Source: Campylobacter vulpis
GTDB lineage: Bacteria; Campylobacterota; Campylobacteria; Campylobacterales; Campylobacteraceae
DNA: 64,000 nt
Assembly: GCF_014217995.1 (NCBI RefSeq)
Contig: NZ_CP041617.1
Location: 62,001 to 126,000 of the forward strand
Reading direction: 5' to 3'
Shown here one piece after another: positions 18,005-26,910 of this stretch (its first letter is position 1; each line of letters starts with the position of its first letter). The notes under the pieces were generated by a model. The model worked only from the letters and a program-made list of their open reading frames with translations. It made no database searches and was not told the origin of the DNA. Made by a program: the position numbers and the translations under genes.

Positions 18005-19315
18005 ATGAAAACATATAAATTTGACACGAGGTGGATACTTTCACTCTTTGGCACGGCTGTGGGGGCTGGGATACTCTATTTACCCATTAAAGCTGGGACT
18101 GGAGGTGTTTTACCCGTCATAGCGATGTGTTTTATCATCTTTCCTATGGTGTATCTTAGTCATAGGGCTTTAAGTCGCTTTGTTTCCGGGGCAAATGGAG
18201 CGGATAGAGACATCACACACGCTGCGGAAGAGTATTTTGGTAGAAAGACGGCTTTATTTATTTCAGTGCTTTATTTTTTTGCGATTTTTCCTATATGCCT
18301 TGCCTATTGTGTTGGGATTAGCAATACCTTTGAAAGCTTTATTTATCATCAGTTTATGCCCCTAGCTAGTGAAAATGCAGTCCAATTTATCCAAAGCATT
18401 TATAGTGTAAGCACAAGTGAAAATGGCAAAATTATAGCCAACCTTACCCCATTTTATAGAGCTTTGTTAGTATTTATTTTGGTAAGTTCGTTTATGCTAG
18501 TAATGCTTCTAAGCGAAGAGCTTATCACAAAAATTTGCGAATGGCTCGTGTATCCTTTATGTTTGATTTTATTTTTATTTTCACTCTATCTTATCCCTCA
18601 CTGGAATTTAGAAAGCTTTACGCAAATCCCTCATTTTAAAGAATTTATCACCATAGTTTGGCTTACCTTACCCGTTTTAGTTTTTTCTTTCAATCACTCC
18701 CCAGCCATTTCAACCTTTACCCTAAGTGTCAAAAGGCACTATAAAGAGCATAAAAGCATAGAAAAAGCAGACCAAATTCTTTTTAAAACTTCTTTAATGC
18801 TTCTCATTTTTGTGATGTTTTTTGTCTTTTCTTGTGTGCTTTCCTTAAGCGGCGAAGAATTTAGCGACGCTAGAGCACAAAATATCCCCGTGCTTTCGTA
18901 TTTTGCAAATAAGCTTGATAATCCTATCATCGCCTATGGTGGTCCTTTGGTTGCGTTTTTAGCGATTACGAGTTCCTTTTTTGGGCATTATTTTGGTGCA
19001 AGAGAGGGTGCTTATGGCATAGTGCGTAAGTGCTGTAAAATGGCAGGAATTTTAAATCCTAATCAAAAGCTCATCAGGCTCATTTGCGGAACTACGATGT
19101 ATATTATTATGCTACTTGTGGGTTTTTATAATCCTAGCGTTTTAGATTTTATAGAAAAGCTTGGCGGTCCTATTATAGCGGCGATTTTATTTTTAATGCC
19201 TGTGATTGCGATTTATAGCATTTCAAAGCTTAAGAAATTTCAAAATAAGCCTTTAGATTTGTTTGTCTTTGCGACAGGCTTACTGACTATCATCACGGTA
19301 ATTTACAGCTTTTAA
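18005..19315 (+). CDS. Amino-acid permease, HAAAP family (SdaC-like)
   Basis: The 436-residue membrane protein has about 11 helices. The first segment, WILSLFGTAVGAGILYLPIKAG, is the unwound helix 1 of hydroxy/aromatic amino-acid permeases. VFSFNHSPAISTFTLSVKRHY corresponds to helix 6/loop of SdaC-type serine transporters. RBS AAGGCAAGCT leads into the ATG. It is probably a proton-coupled importer of serine or a related amino acid. Substrate not certain. The 3' end overlaps convergent pcm by 4 nt. Confidence 0.8.
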   Translation: MKTYKFDTRWILSLFGTAVGAGILYLPIKAGTGGVLPVIAMCFIIFPMVYLSHRALSRFVSGANGADRDITHAAEEYFGRKTALFISVLYFFAIFPICLAYCVGISNTFESFIYHQFMPLASENAVQFIQSIYSVSTSENGKIIANLTPFYRALLVFILVSSFMLVMLLSEELITKICEWLVYPLCLILFLFSLYLIPHWNLESFTQIPHFKEFITIVWLTLPVLVFSFNHSPAISTFTLSVKRHYKEHKSIEKADQILFKTSLMLLIFVMFFVFSCVLSLSGEEFSDARAQNIPVLSYFANKLDNPIIAYGGPLVAFLAITSSFFGHYFGAREGAYGIVRKCCKMAGILNPNQKLIRLICGTTMYIIMLLVGFYNPSVLDFIEKLGGPIIAAILFLMPVIAIYSISKLKKFQNKPLDLFVFATGLLTIITVIYSF

Positions 19316-19947
19316 AGCTGTTCTTTACCATCGACAACAGGCACAAAAAGGCATTCTTCTAAAATTTCTTTTTGTAAATTTGTGCCACTTTTGCTAATTC
19401 TTGTGATAAATTGCTTACCATTATGCAAAATAGGTGCGACTAAAATCCCCCCATCACTTAGCTGATCAAGTAAAATTTCAGGGATAGAAGTCGCATAAGC
19501 GGAAAATAAAATTCTATCATAAGGCGCATAATTTTTCCAGCCATTTTGTCCATCATCAAAACGGACATTGATATTTAAAAAGCCAAGTTCCCTAAAGGTA
19601 TTTGCGGCATTTTTAGCAAGTTTTTCTATGCGTTCTATGGTAAAAACGCGTCTTATAATGCGACTTAAAATCGCCGCTTGATACCCACTTCCACAGCCTA
19701 TTTCTAGCACGCTATCAGCATTTTTGCATTGTAGTGCCATAGTCATCTTAGCCACCGTTAAAGGAGAGCTTATCCACTGCGAATTTGCCAAAGGTAGGGC
19801 ATTAAGGCTATAAGCGTGGGCTTTAAGTGGAGAAAAAATTTCTCTAGGCACTTGGCAAAAGGCGTTAAAAAGCTCTTCGTTGATAAAGGTTTTTGTAGCG
19901 ATTTCCTCCGCCATAGCTTGACAGCGTTTTTGCTCAAATGCGTTCAT
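19312..19947 (-). CDS. pcm: Protein-L-isoaspartate O-methyltransferase
   Basis: The 211-residue enzyme carries FCQVPREIFSP, the family-typical QWISSPLTVAKMT and AdoMet motif I SVLEIGCGSGYQAAILSRI. Post-motif II is DGQNGWKNYAPYDRI. It methylates isoaspartyl residues in damaged proteins to start their repair. The next gene is the divergent hexapeptide protein, the same pair as C. jejuni Cj0228c-Cj0229 from memory. Confidence 0.92.
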   Translation of the reverse strand: MNAFEQKRCQAMAEEIATKTFINEELFNAFCQVPREIFSPLKAHAYSLNALPLANSQWISSPLTVAKMTMALQCKNADSVLEIGCGSGYQAAILSRIIRRVFTIERIEKLAKNAANTFRELGFLNINVRFDDGQNGWKNYAPYDRILFSAYATSIPEILLDQLSDGGILVAPILHNGKQFITRISKSGTNLQKEILEECLFVPVVDGKEQL

Positions 19948-20021
19948 TTTTACTCCTAAAAAGAGAAATTGTAACGAAAAAGGTTAAATTTTTTAGCTAT
20001 ACTTAACGAAAAGGAGAAAAA

Positions 20022-20558
20022 ATGCTTATCAAATTTCAAGGCAAAACGCCTCAACTTAGCGATAATGTCTTCATCGCACAAGGAGCTAAAATCATCGGTG
20101 AAGTCGAGCTCGGAGAGGATAGTAGCGTATGGTTTAACTGCGTTTTAAGAGCCGATTTTAACTTCATCAAAATAGGCAAAAGGACCAACATACAGGATTT
20201 AACCACTATCCACATTTGGCACAAAGAACCTAATGATAAGGGCTATCCTACCATTATAGGCGATGATGTCAGCATAGGGCATAACTGCGTGATTCACGCT
20301 TGTGAGCTTAAGGACCGCGTTTTGATTGGTATGAACTCCACTATAATGGACGGCGTTTGTATAGGAGAGGATAGCATAGTAGGAGCAGGAAGCGTGGTAA
20401 CAAAGCATAAAAAATTCCCCCCTCGCTCTCTCATACTAGGCAACCCAGCCAAACTTATAAGAGAATTAAGCCAAGAAGAAGTTGCTTTTCTTAAAATATC
20501 CGCTCAAAATTATGTCGCGTTTAAAAATGCCTTTTTAGAAGAAAGCTCCATTACTTAA
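20022..20558 (+). CDS. Gamma carbonic anhydrase-like hexapeptide protein
   Basis: The 178-residue left-handed beta-helix protein has histidines in the metal-ligand positions of the gamma-CA family: LTTIHIWH, then DVSIGHNCVIHACEL. It resembles YrdA/PaaY proteins. It would form a cytoplasmic trimer binding zinc or iron. Carbonic anhydrase activity is not assured for this group. RBS AAAAGGAGAAAA is strong. A hairpin begins at its stop codon. Confidence 0.88.
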   Translation: MLIKFQGKTPQLSDNVFIAQGAKIIGEVELGEDSSVWFNCVLRADFNFIKIGKRTNIQDLTTIHIWHKEPNDKGYPTIIGDDVSIGHNCVIHACELKDRVLIGMNSTIMDGVCIGEDSIVGAGSVVTKHKKFPPRSLILGNPAKLIRELSQEEVAFLKISAQNYVAFKNAFLEESSIT

Positions 20559-20578
20559 AAGCCTATTTTATAGGCTTT
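20558..20578 (+). terminator. Hairpin after the hexapeptide gene
   Basis: A 9-bp stem (AAAGCCTAT/ATAGGCTTT) with a 3-nt loop starts at the stop codon of the preceding gene. It is followed not by U residues but by CAC and a run of 15 A (20582-20596), so a standard intrinsic terminator is only partly supported. Confidence 0.4.
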
Positions 20579-20637
20579 CACAAAAAAAAAAAAAAACGAT
20601 TTTTTGAATTTCTCTTTACTTTTTGTTAATTTTTCTT

Positions 20638-20643
20638 TATAAT
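20638..20643 (+). promoter_or_regulatory. -10 box of the autotransporter gene
   Basis: TATAAT sits 36 nt upstream of ATG 20680, preceded by T-rich stretches (TTTTTGTTAATTTTTC). A GAAAGG ribosome site at 20668-20673 lies between. This supports 20680 as the natural start codon. Confidence 0.65.
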
Positions 20644-20679
20644 TGCGATCATTTTTATCTTAATTACGAAAGGTCTATA

Positions 20680-23551
20680 ATGCAAAAACATCTTATCAAC
20701 TCTCTTGCGGGGGGGGGGGGGGGGACACACAATGCTCTCCTGCAATCAGCAAGGAATTCACAATCTACCAAGTTACTTAAACTCTCATAGTTTTAAAAGT
20801 CGTTTAATCCCCTCTTTCTTAGCCTTAAGCGTTATCACTGCTTTATATAGCCCCTTGCAAGCAAACTGGGTGTATAATAAACCTGGTAGCTCACCTGAAA
20901 ATAGTCAAAATATAACAACTAGTAGCAACGCAACGGTTCAAAATAAAAACTGGATTTTTTATACTTCAAATTCAGGCACTAATGGAAATCTAACTATCAA
21001 TCATAATCTTAGTGCAAGTGGCACTGGCACTGGAGGTGGGGTCAATGTAAGTAATGGTCACACCGTTGGCACTATCACAATAGATAGTGATGGAAGTCTA
21101 AGCACACAACATCATGGGATTAATATAAATAGTAATGCCAATGTTAGTGAGATTAGCATCAATGGAAATTTAAGTGCTAGTGGTAACAATGGACAAGGGA
21201 TTAATATAAATAATAATGCCAATGTTGGCACTATTACTTTAGGATCTAATGGTAGCATAAGCTCTCAACACAGAAGAGCCATACTAGTTAATAAAAATGC
21301 AACAATCAATCACATCGACATACAAGGAACCATCACTAATGGAAGAGGGGTTTGGAATGATGGAATCATAGGTAGTAATGGTAGTGGTGGGAGTAGTGGG
21401 AGTAGTGGAACAACAACACCTGGCATTAAGGTAACAGGTAATATTACTTCAACTAGTGAGAGTGCAGCAGCCTTAGGTAATGGAGGGACTATTAATGGGA
21501 GTATTGTTGTAGAAAGTGGAACTTTAAGTGGAGGAATGAAATATGAGAATAATCCTTTACACGCAGCTCTTGCCAATGAGGGGGTAATTAATGGAGATAT
21601 TGAAATAAAACAAGGTGCTACTTTAAAAGGAGGGGTTATAAACTGGGATTCGTTTGGCACTACAAATGCTGGTAAGGTAGCTAACATTAAAGTCCATGGA
21701 ACGGTTAATGGTATGGTTGCGAATTTTGGAGGGGTTATTAGTGGTAGTATTGAGATTGAAAATGGTGCTAATGTGACTGAAAGCATTTTTAATTCTTTTA
21801 CTTCTCGATTAGCTGGAACAATCCAAGGAGGCATTACCATAAAAGGAACAGTTGGAGGCGGAGTAGATAATAGAGGAAAACTCCAAGGCGACATTAAAGT
21901 CGAAAACACAGGAACACTCAATGGCGGTATCCATAACTCAGGCACCATAGGTGGTAAAATACAAAACGAAGCAAAAAATGCCATTACCATTTACAATAGA
22001 CCAGGAGCTAGTATCGCAAACGGCATAGAAAACAAAGGCACAGCCACTATCCGTAATCAAGGCAAAATTCAAAGTGGTATCATCAATGATGGTGGAACTT
22101 TAACCGTTATCAATGACTTTAGAAGAGATGAAAACGCAGCAGATGGTTATCACACCATAGGAGAGATAGGTAAAACAGCAAGTGGTGTCCATATAGAAAA
22201 TAAGGGTGGAGGCAAACTTCACATTAATGCTTGGTATTTTAATAAAGAAGATTACGCCACAGCTGAAGAAAGAAAAGCAAATGCCCTACTAGTAGATGGA
22301 GATTTTGCAAACATAAGCATAGGAGATTCCTTTATCAACACAAAGGGCTTAGATGTGGATAAAACTTATAATTCTTATTCCCTCATCGCAGATAAAGACG
22401 GCAATGCCGTAGGAGATAAGGTCAATAATGGTCAAGGCATAGATGTGAATAAACTCCACTCAGTTTCAGGCATTTATAGCTTTGAAAATTTCGGAGGAGC
22501 TGGTCAGTATAGAGCTAATATCAACAGAGATGAGCTAAGTGGTAGAACCCTAGCACAATCGATCATTTATTCTCAAAGAGTAAGAAATGTCAATCTCTCA
22601 AGGATACTAAGAGAAGCCACCACTCAAGTCTTTGTTTCAGGTAAAGAAAGTGAAGTTAATGCTAATGGTAAAAGCTTAAGCCAACTAGAACAACTCCACA
22701 CCAATCACAGAGATGAGAATACAAAAAATCATACCTTTGTGATTCCTTACTATCAAAACTTTAGTGCAGACTTAGGAAGTCATACGGGGAAATTAAAATC
22801 AAATTCCTCTGGTATGCTTATCGCTACGCAAAGAGAATTACCAAATGATTATGGAGTCTTTGGAGTATATGCAGGCTTTGAAAATGCTGACCAAAAGGTC
22901 GCAGGTCAAAGAATAGAAATGGACGGGAATTCTTACTATGCAGGTTTAACTTATAATCATAGCTTTTATGAAGATGATTTAACAACTTATTTTATGAATC
23001 TTACTACTAAGCTTGACTATATAGAAAGAGATGTAGAAAAAACTTATCGTGGTTATATAGGCTCTGCTAGTTCTACTGCAAAGGTATTTGGATATGGGGC
23101 AAATGCTAGAGTAGGGTTAAGCCATTATCTTCACAATGATGCGAAAATCACTCCTCAAATAGGCTTTAACTATCTAGGTATGCATAATAAGCCTTTTACT
23201 CTTAATCACTTAGGAGGCACAAGAGAGCATTATCTAGCACAAAGTTTTAATTTCATCGATGCAGTTGCGACAATCAAATATGAAACGCCTTGGATTAATC
23301 GTTTTAAAACAGCTGTGGCACTAGGAACAATCTTTAATGTCTATAAGGACGCAAAAGGAACTTTACACCTTGATAGCAATGTCTTAAATGCTGAACTTGA
23401 CATCGCTAGACTTTATGGAGTGGTGCAAGGGGGAGTTTCGTATGACTTGACTAAGGATTCTGATATTTCTTTAGGATATAGTGGAATTTTCTCTTCAGCT
23501 AATACTATAAGATCTCACGCCCTTATGTTTAGATATGCTTGGTGGTGGTGA
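20680..23551 (+). CDS. Phase-variable autotransporter adhesin-like protein
   Basis: The protein of about 950 residues has a signal peptide (IPSFLALSVITALYSPLQA) and a passenger of short Gly/Asn-rich beta-helix repeats (GSIVVES, GDIEIKQGATLKGG, GSIEIENGANV). A C-terminal beta-barrel from about residue 680 ends in Trp (FRYAWWW), as type V secretion barrels do. The well-placed start ATG 20680 reads through a 16-G tract, but with 16 G the frame reaches a stop after 36 codons. With 15 or 18 G it joins the long frame. As sequenced the gene is therefore OFF, unless translation begins at ATG 20732. The large body from 20732 is uninterrupted. Confidence 0.85.
20709..20724 (+). repeat. Poly-G tract (16 G) at the autotransporter 5' end
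   Basis: A run of 16 G lies 10 codons into the reading frame from ATG 20680. Long G tracts in Campylobacter change length by slipped-strand mispairing and switch surface genes on and off. The assembled length may represent a mixed population. Confidence 0.95.
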
Positions 23552-23566
23552 GAGTTTAACTACTAT

Positions 23567-23584
23567 GTGAGCCTATGGGCTCAC
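23567..23584 (+). terminator. Terminator of the autotransporter gene
   Basis: A GC-rich 7-bp stem (GTGAGCC/GGCTCAC, 4-nt loop) lies 16 nt after the stop codon and is followed by GCTTTTGGTTTC. Confidence 0.65.
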
Positions 23585-23657
23585 GCTTTTGGTTTCTTCG
23601 CATTAAGATAATTGATATTTGACTAGCATTTAAGTTTTACTTAGATAGTGGGTATCG

Positions 23658-23745
23658 TGGCCGGGAGAAAGGGATTCGAACCCCTGGAGGTGTTACCCTC
23701 AACGGTTTTCAAGACCGCCGCTTTCGACCACTCAGCCATCTCCCG
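23658..23745 (-). tRNA. tRNA-Ser(UGA)
   Basis: An 88-nt class II tRNA with a long variable arm. The acceptor CGGGAGA pairs with TCTCCCG, followed by G and an encoded CCA. The anticodon loop reads CTTGAAA, giving UGA, which decodes UCA serine codons. It is last in a four-tRNA cluster read on the minus strand. Confidence 0.95.
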
Positions 23746-23748
23746 TTA

Positions 23749-23822
23749 TGGAGGCGACACCCGGATTCGAACCGGGGATCAGAGCTTTGCAGGCTCGTGC
23801 CTTACCACTTGGCTATGTCGCC
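23749..23822 (-). tRNA. tRNA-Cys(GCA)
   Basis: A 74-nt tRNA with acceptor GGCGACA/TGTCGCC and encoded CCA. The anticodon loop CTGCAAA gives GCA, and the T-loop reads GGTTCGAATCC. It is 3 nt from tRNA-Ser. Confidence 0.96.
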
Positions 23823-23845
23823 TCAAAGTCTAAATTTCGTAAGTG

Positions 23846-23934
23846 TGGTGCCCGAGGCCGGACTTGAACCGGCACGGAAGAAAAATTCCGAGGGATTTTA
23901 AGTCCCTTGTGTCTACCAATTCCACCACCCGGGC
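23846..23934 (-). tRNA. tRNA-Leu(UAA)
   Basis: An 89-nt class II tRNA. The acceptor GCCCGGG pairs with CTCGGGC (one G-U), with discriminator A and encoded CCA. The anticodon loop CTTAAAA gives UAA, and it has a long variable arm. Confidence 0.96.
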
Positions 23935-23937
23935 AGG

Positions 23938-24012
23938 TGGAGCGGGAAACGAGATTCGAACTCGCGACCCCAACCTTGGCAAGGTTGTGCTCTACCCCTG
24001 AGCTATTCCCGC
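23938..24012 (-). tRNA. tRNA-Gly(GCC)
   Basis: A 75-nt tRNA. The acceptor GCGGGAA pairs with TTCCCGC, with discriminator T and encoded CCA. The anticodon loop TTGCCAA gives GCC. It is the first of the Gly-Leu-Cys-Ser cluster in transcription order. Confidence 0.96.
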
Positions 24013-24072
24013 ATAAAGTTAAAAGCGAAATTATAGCAAAATAAACTTAAATAGAGTTTATTTTGCTTTAAG

Positions 24073-24837
24073 TTATTTACAAGTAAAGAGTAAATTTGCT
24101 CTAGCGTTTAATTCTTCTTCTTTAGTTAAAGGTAATGACACAGCCTCTTTTTCTAAGCTTTTCGCACTCATCATCACACCTTGAAAATTCCTCGCAATGC
24201 CATTTTGATTAAGGTTAAATTCTATCAAAACGCATTTTTTATTAAGTTTAGCAGAATAAATCTTTTCATATTCATAAGCCTTGTTTAAAAGCTCATCGTT
24301 TAACTTTTCTTTTGCATTTTGGAGCGTGGTGTTTGAAAAACTTGCCTTTAAAGCGGGGGTTGAAACGCTTATAAACTCACTCTTGGCTACAAGGGCATTA
24401 ATATCGTTTAAAAAGCTGTTAAAAGCACTTAAATTTCCCTCTTTTATCTCACATTGTAAAGTAGCGTTTAGTCTCTGTCCTTTAGGGATTTTAAGATTAT
24501 TTTCATAAGAATAATTTGCCTCCAAACTATAAGCTCCGCCTATGCAAAAATGATCTTTCGCACTTCTTGCTAGAATTTCTTTAAAACTTTGTGAAATGTC
24601 TGCTTTTTCTTTTTCGCTTAAATCGGGTGTCGTGCTTAATTTTTCATTTGCCCAAAAATTAATTTCAGTCTCGTAAGTATCGGGCTTTAACTTTGTGTAA
24701 GCTTCAATTTGTGTGTTAAGTTGCATTGCCTTAGAATTCGCTTCTTTACCCAAAAACTCGACATTAAAAACAACTCCCGCCACAAAAAGCAAGAGACACA
24801 AAAATCCTACGCCTAAACCTTTAAAAAATGTTAGCAT
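24073..24837 (-). CDS. Membrane-anchored periplasmic protein, Cj1621-like
   Basis: The start is placed at ATG 24837, behind AAGGAAAGAAA. A longer in-frame opening would overlap the divergent mutY gene. The product is 254 residues: one N-terminal membrane helix (GLGVGFLCLLLFVAGVVFNVEF), then a soluble, mostly helical domain with three cysteines (near FCIGGAYS, LQCEIKE and LLFTCK at the C-terminus). I know no function. The divergent placement against mutY matches C. jejuni Cj1621/Cj1620c, from memory. Confidence 0.7.
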   Translation of the reverse strand: MLTFFKGLGVGFLCLLLFVAGVVFNVEFLGKEANSKAMQLNTQIEAYTKLKPDTYETEINFWANEKLSTTPDLSEKEKADISQSFKEILARSAKDHFCIGGAYSLEANYSYENNLKIPKGQRLNATLQCEIKEGNLSAFNSFLNDINALVAKSEFISVSTPALKASFSNTTLQNAKEKLNDELLNKAYEYEKIYSAKLNKKCVLIEFNLNQNGIARNFQGVMMSAKSLEKEAVSLPLTKEEELNARANLLFTCK

Positions 24838-24894
24838 TTTCTTTCCTTGATATTTATATTTGATGAATTTTAACAAAAAAATGAAAATTTTTGC

Positions 24895-24900
24895 TATACT
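24895..24900 (+). promoter_or_regulatory. Candidate -10 box very close to the mutY start
   Basis: TGCTATACT, an extended -10, ends only 9 nt before the mutY ATG, and no AAGGA site lies between them. If it is used, the transcript would have a leader of about 0-4 nt. Confidence 0.4.
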
Positions 24901-24909
24901 TTTGCCCTT

Positions 24910-25908
24910 ATGCAAAAAGAGATGATAGAAAAATTACAAAAAAATTTACTCAAATGGTATGAAAATAACGGACGCAAAACACTTCCTTGGCGGAATTTAC
25001 AAAATGATACAAATAGGGCTTATAAGGTTTATATCAGCGAAATAATGCTTCAACAAACGCAAGTTGGGGTCGTTTTAGAGAGATTTTATTTCCCTTTTTT
25101 GCAACAATTCCCCACGCTTTTAAGCCTCGCAAATGCTAAAGAAGACGCACTTTTAAAGGCTTGGCAGGGACTTGGTTATTACTCAAGGGCTAGAAATTTA
25201 AAAAAGGCAGCAAGGCAGTGCGTGGCAGAATTTGAAGGGCTTTTACCGCGTAAAAAAGACGATTTGCTAAAATTGTGCGGAGTGGGAGCTTATACGGCTG
25301 GGGCGGTGGCTTGCTTTGGCTATGGTGCGTGTGAGAGCTTTGTCGATGCGAATATTAGCCGTATTTTAAAACGCCTTTTTGCCCTGCAAAATCCTAGTCA
25401 AAAGGAGCTTGAACTAAAGGCTAGACTTCTTTTAAACAAAAAAGAGCCTTTTAATCATAATCAAGCCTTGCTTGATGTGGGTGCTTTGCTTTGTCTGTCT
25501 AAAAATGCAAAATGTAAGCTTTGCCCCTTAAATGCTTTTTGTAAGGGTAAAAATACGCCTGAACTTTACACAAAAAGCCCTAAAAAATCCTACGAAAATT
25601 TAGAATTTGATTTAGTTTTTTTGGAATTTGGAGGTAAATTTGCCCTTGAAAAAAGCACAAAAAAGCTTTATAAGGGACTTTATAATTTTCCTTTTAAAGA
25701 GGGCTTAAAACCCTCGGACGCAGTGTTTTTAGGAGAATTTAAGCATACTTATACAAAATATAAATTAAGGATTAAAATTTATCATCAAATCTTACAAAAA
25801 GAAAATGTGGAATTTGAGTTTAAAAGCTTAGAAGAAATTGAAAGTTTAGCCCTTTCAAAGCTTTCTTTAAAGGCTTTGCAAATCTTTAAGGCTCAAAATG
25901 CGTTTTAA
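24910..25908 (+). CDS. mutY: A/G-specific adenine glycosylase
   Basis: The 332-residue protein has the helix-hairpin-helix LCGVGAYTAGAVACF and catalytic Asp region SFVDANISRIL. The 4Fe-4S cluster has cysteines spaced C-x6-C-x2-C-x5-C (CLSKNAKCKLCPLNAFC). A shortened C-terminal NUDIX-like domain recognises 8-oxoguanine. It removes adenine paired with 8-oxoG, limiting G:C to T:A mutations. Its end overlaps the radical SAM gene by 11 nt. Confidence 0.95.
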   Translation: MQKEMIEKLQKNLLKWYENNGRKTLPWRNLQNDTNRAYKVYISEIMLQQTQVGVVLERFYFPFLQQFPTLLSLANAKEDALLKAWQGLGYYSRARNLKKAARQCVAEFEGLLPRKKDDLLKLCGVGAYTAGAVACFGYGACESFVDANISRILKRLFALQNPSQKELELKARLLLNKKEPFNHNQALLDVGALLCLSKNAKCKLCPLNAFCKGKNTPELYTKSPKKSYENLEFDLVFLEFGGKFALEKSTKKLYKGLYNFPFKEGLKPSDAVFLGEFKHTYTKYKLRIKIYHQILQKENVEFEFKSLEEIESLALSKLSLKALQIFKAQNAF

Positions 25909-26766
25909 AAAAATTTATATAGAATTAAGCGATATTTGCGGACTTAAATGCGAATTTTGCCCCTCTCAAAAAGCACGAAGAGGCGTTTTGTCCTTGCAAG
26001 ATTTTGAAAAAATTGCTACGCAAATTTGTGATAAGGCTGAAATTTTTACCTTTCATCTTTTGGGAGACCCTTTGATTTTAGATGATTTAGAGCAGTTTTT
26101 AAGCATAGCTAAGGCTTATAAAATGAAACTTGAAATCACAACAAGTGGATTTTATCTCAGTGAGAAAAATCAAAATTTGCTTTTAAATTATGAAAATATC
26201 CATCAAATGAATTTTTCTCTTGCTGCTTTTTTTCGCAAAAAAAGCTTGATTTAAACGCCTATTTAAAACCTATCTTAAAGCTTTGCGAAGGGCATTTTGA
26301 GCGTAAAAATTCAAGTTTTATCAATTTAAGATTATGGAATTTTAATATGAATTTTAAAGCACCTAAAGAAAATGAAGCGATTTATGAGCTTTTAAGAGGA
26401 AATTTTGAGGGGAAATTTAATTTTCAAATGTCAAAAATTCGTCTTCAAAGACATATCATATTGCACCAAGCAAGGCGTTTTACTTGGCCTAGTCTAAACG
26501 CCCCTTTTGTTTCTAAAAAGGGTTTTTGCCACGCTTTAAAAGAGCAAATTGGCATTTTAAGCGATGGCACGCTTGTGCCTTGCTGTTTGGATAGTGGTGG
26601 GGCGATTAATTTGGGCAATGTGCTTAAAAATTCTTTTCAAAATCTGTTAGAAACAAAAAAATTTTTAGACTTAAAACAAGGCTTTGAAAGGGGGGAAAGG
26701 TTAGAAAATTTATGTCAAAGATGTGAATTTTTTAAGGCGAAAAGCCATCATAAAAATTTGCTATAA
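25898..26766 (+). pseudogene. Radical SAM/SPASM-type protein, split by a frameshift
   Basis: The first part (25898-26254) has the radical SAM Fe-S motif CGLKCEFC (CxxxCxxC) at about residue 14. The second (from 26249, with an internal ATG at 26347, to 26766) has a C-terminal cysteine set (PCCLDSGG, LCQRCEFF) as in SPASM domains. The frames join by a one-base change within GCTTTTTTTCGCAAAAAAAGC at about 26222-26246, which contains T7 and A7 runs. The gene is Cj1618c-like by synteny from memory. Its substrate is unknown. The 3' third is duplicated, inverted, at 14258-14517. Confidence 0.8.
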
Positions 26767-26788
26767 TGCAAAAATATCTAGGAGCAAA

Positions 26789-26875
26789 ATGACTTTAAAA
26801 TATGTTAATGGCGGAGTGCTCAATAATCATTTTGATGAGTATTTCACAAAGCCAGAGATTGCCAAAATGCTTTTT
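26789..26875 (+). pseudogene. First codons of the adenine methyltransferase gene (scar)
   Basis: The ATG and following codons read MTLKYVNGGVLNNHFDEYF and TKPEIAKMLFEK, closely matching residues 1-35 of the methyltransferase at 13338-14252 with a four-residue gap. It ends abruptly at GAAAAA, where the sequence passes into the tail of the corC-type gene. A GGAGCAAA ribosome site remains. Confidence 0.85.
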
Positions 26876-26907
26876 GAAAAATAAAAGATGAAGAAGGTGA
26901 GGACTAA
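26876..26907 (+). repeat. Copy of the 3' end of the HlyC/CorC gene
   Basis: The 32 nt encode KIKDEEGED and a stop. The tail of the gene at 15388-16725 encodes KIKDEESED and a stop with only two to three base differences, on the opposite strand. The copy is fused to the methyltransferase scar and lies just before mntP. Confidence 0.75.
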
Positions 26908-26910
26908 GTT

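Noticed and set aside
20582-20596. A15 run before the autotransporter promoter as a second phase switch
   Set aside because: It lies upstream of the -10 box and could modulate promoter strength, but nothing in the sequence shows this.
21310-21990. Long minus-strand open frame (226 residues) inside the autotransporter gene
   Set aside because: It is a proline/leucine-rich antisense shadow of the repeat-rich passenger, without a ribosome site.
23648-23833. Short plus-strand frame over the tRNA cluster
   Set aside because: It lies wholly over tRNA-Ser and tRNA-Cys on the other strand, a common false call.
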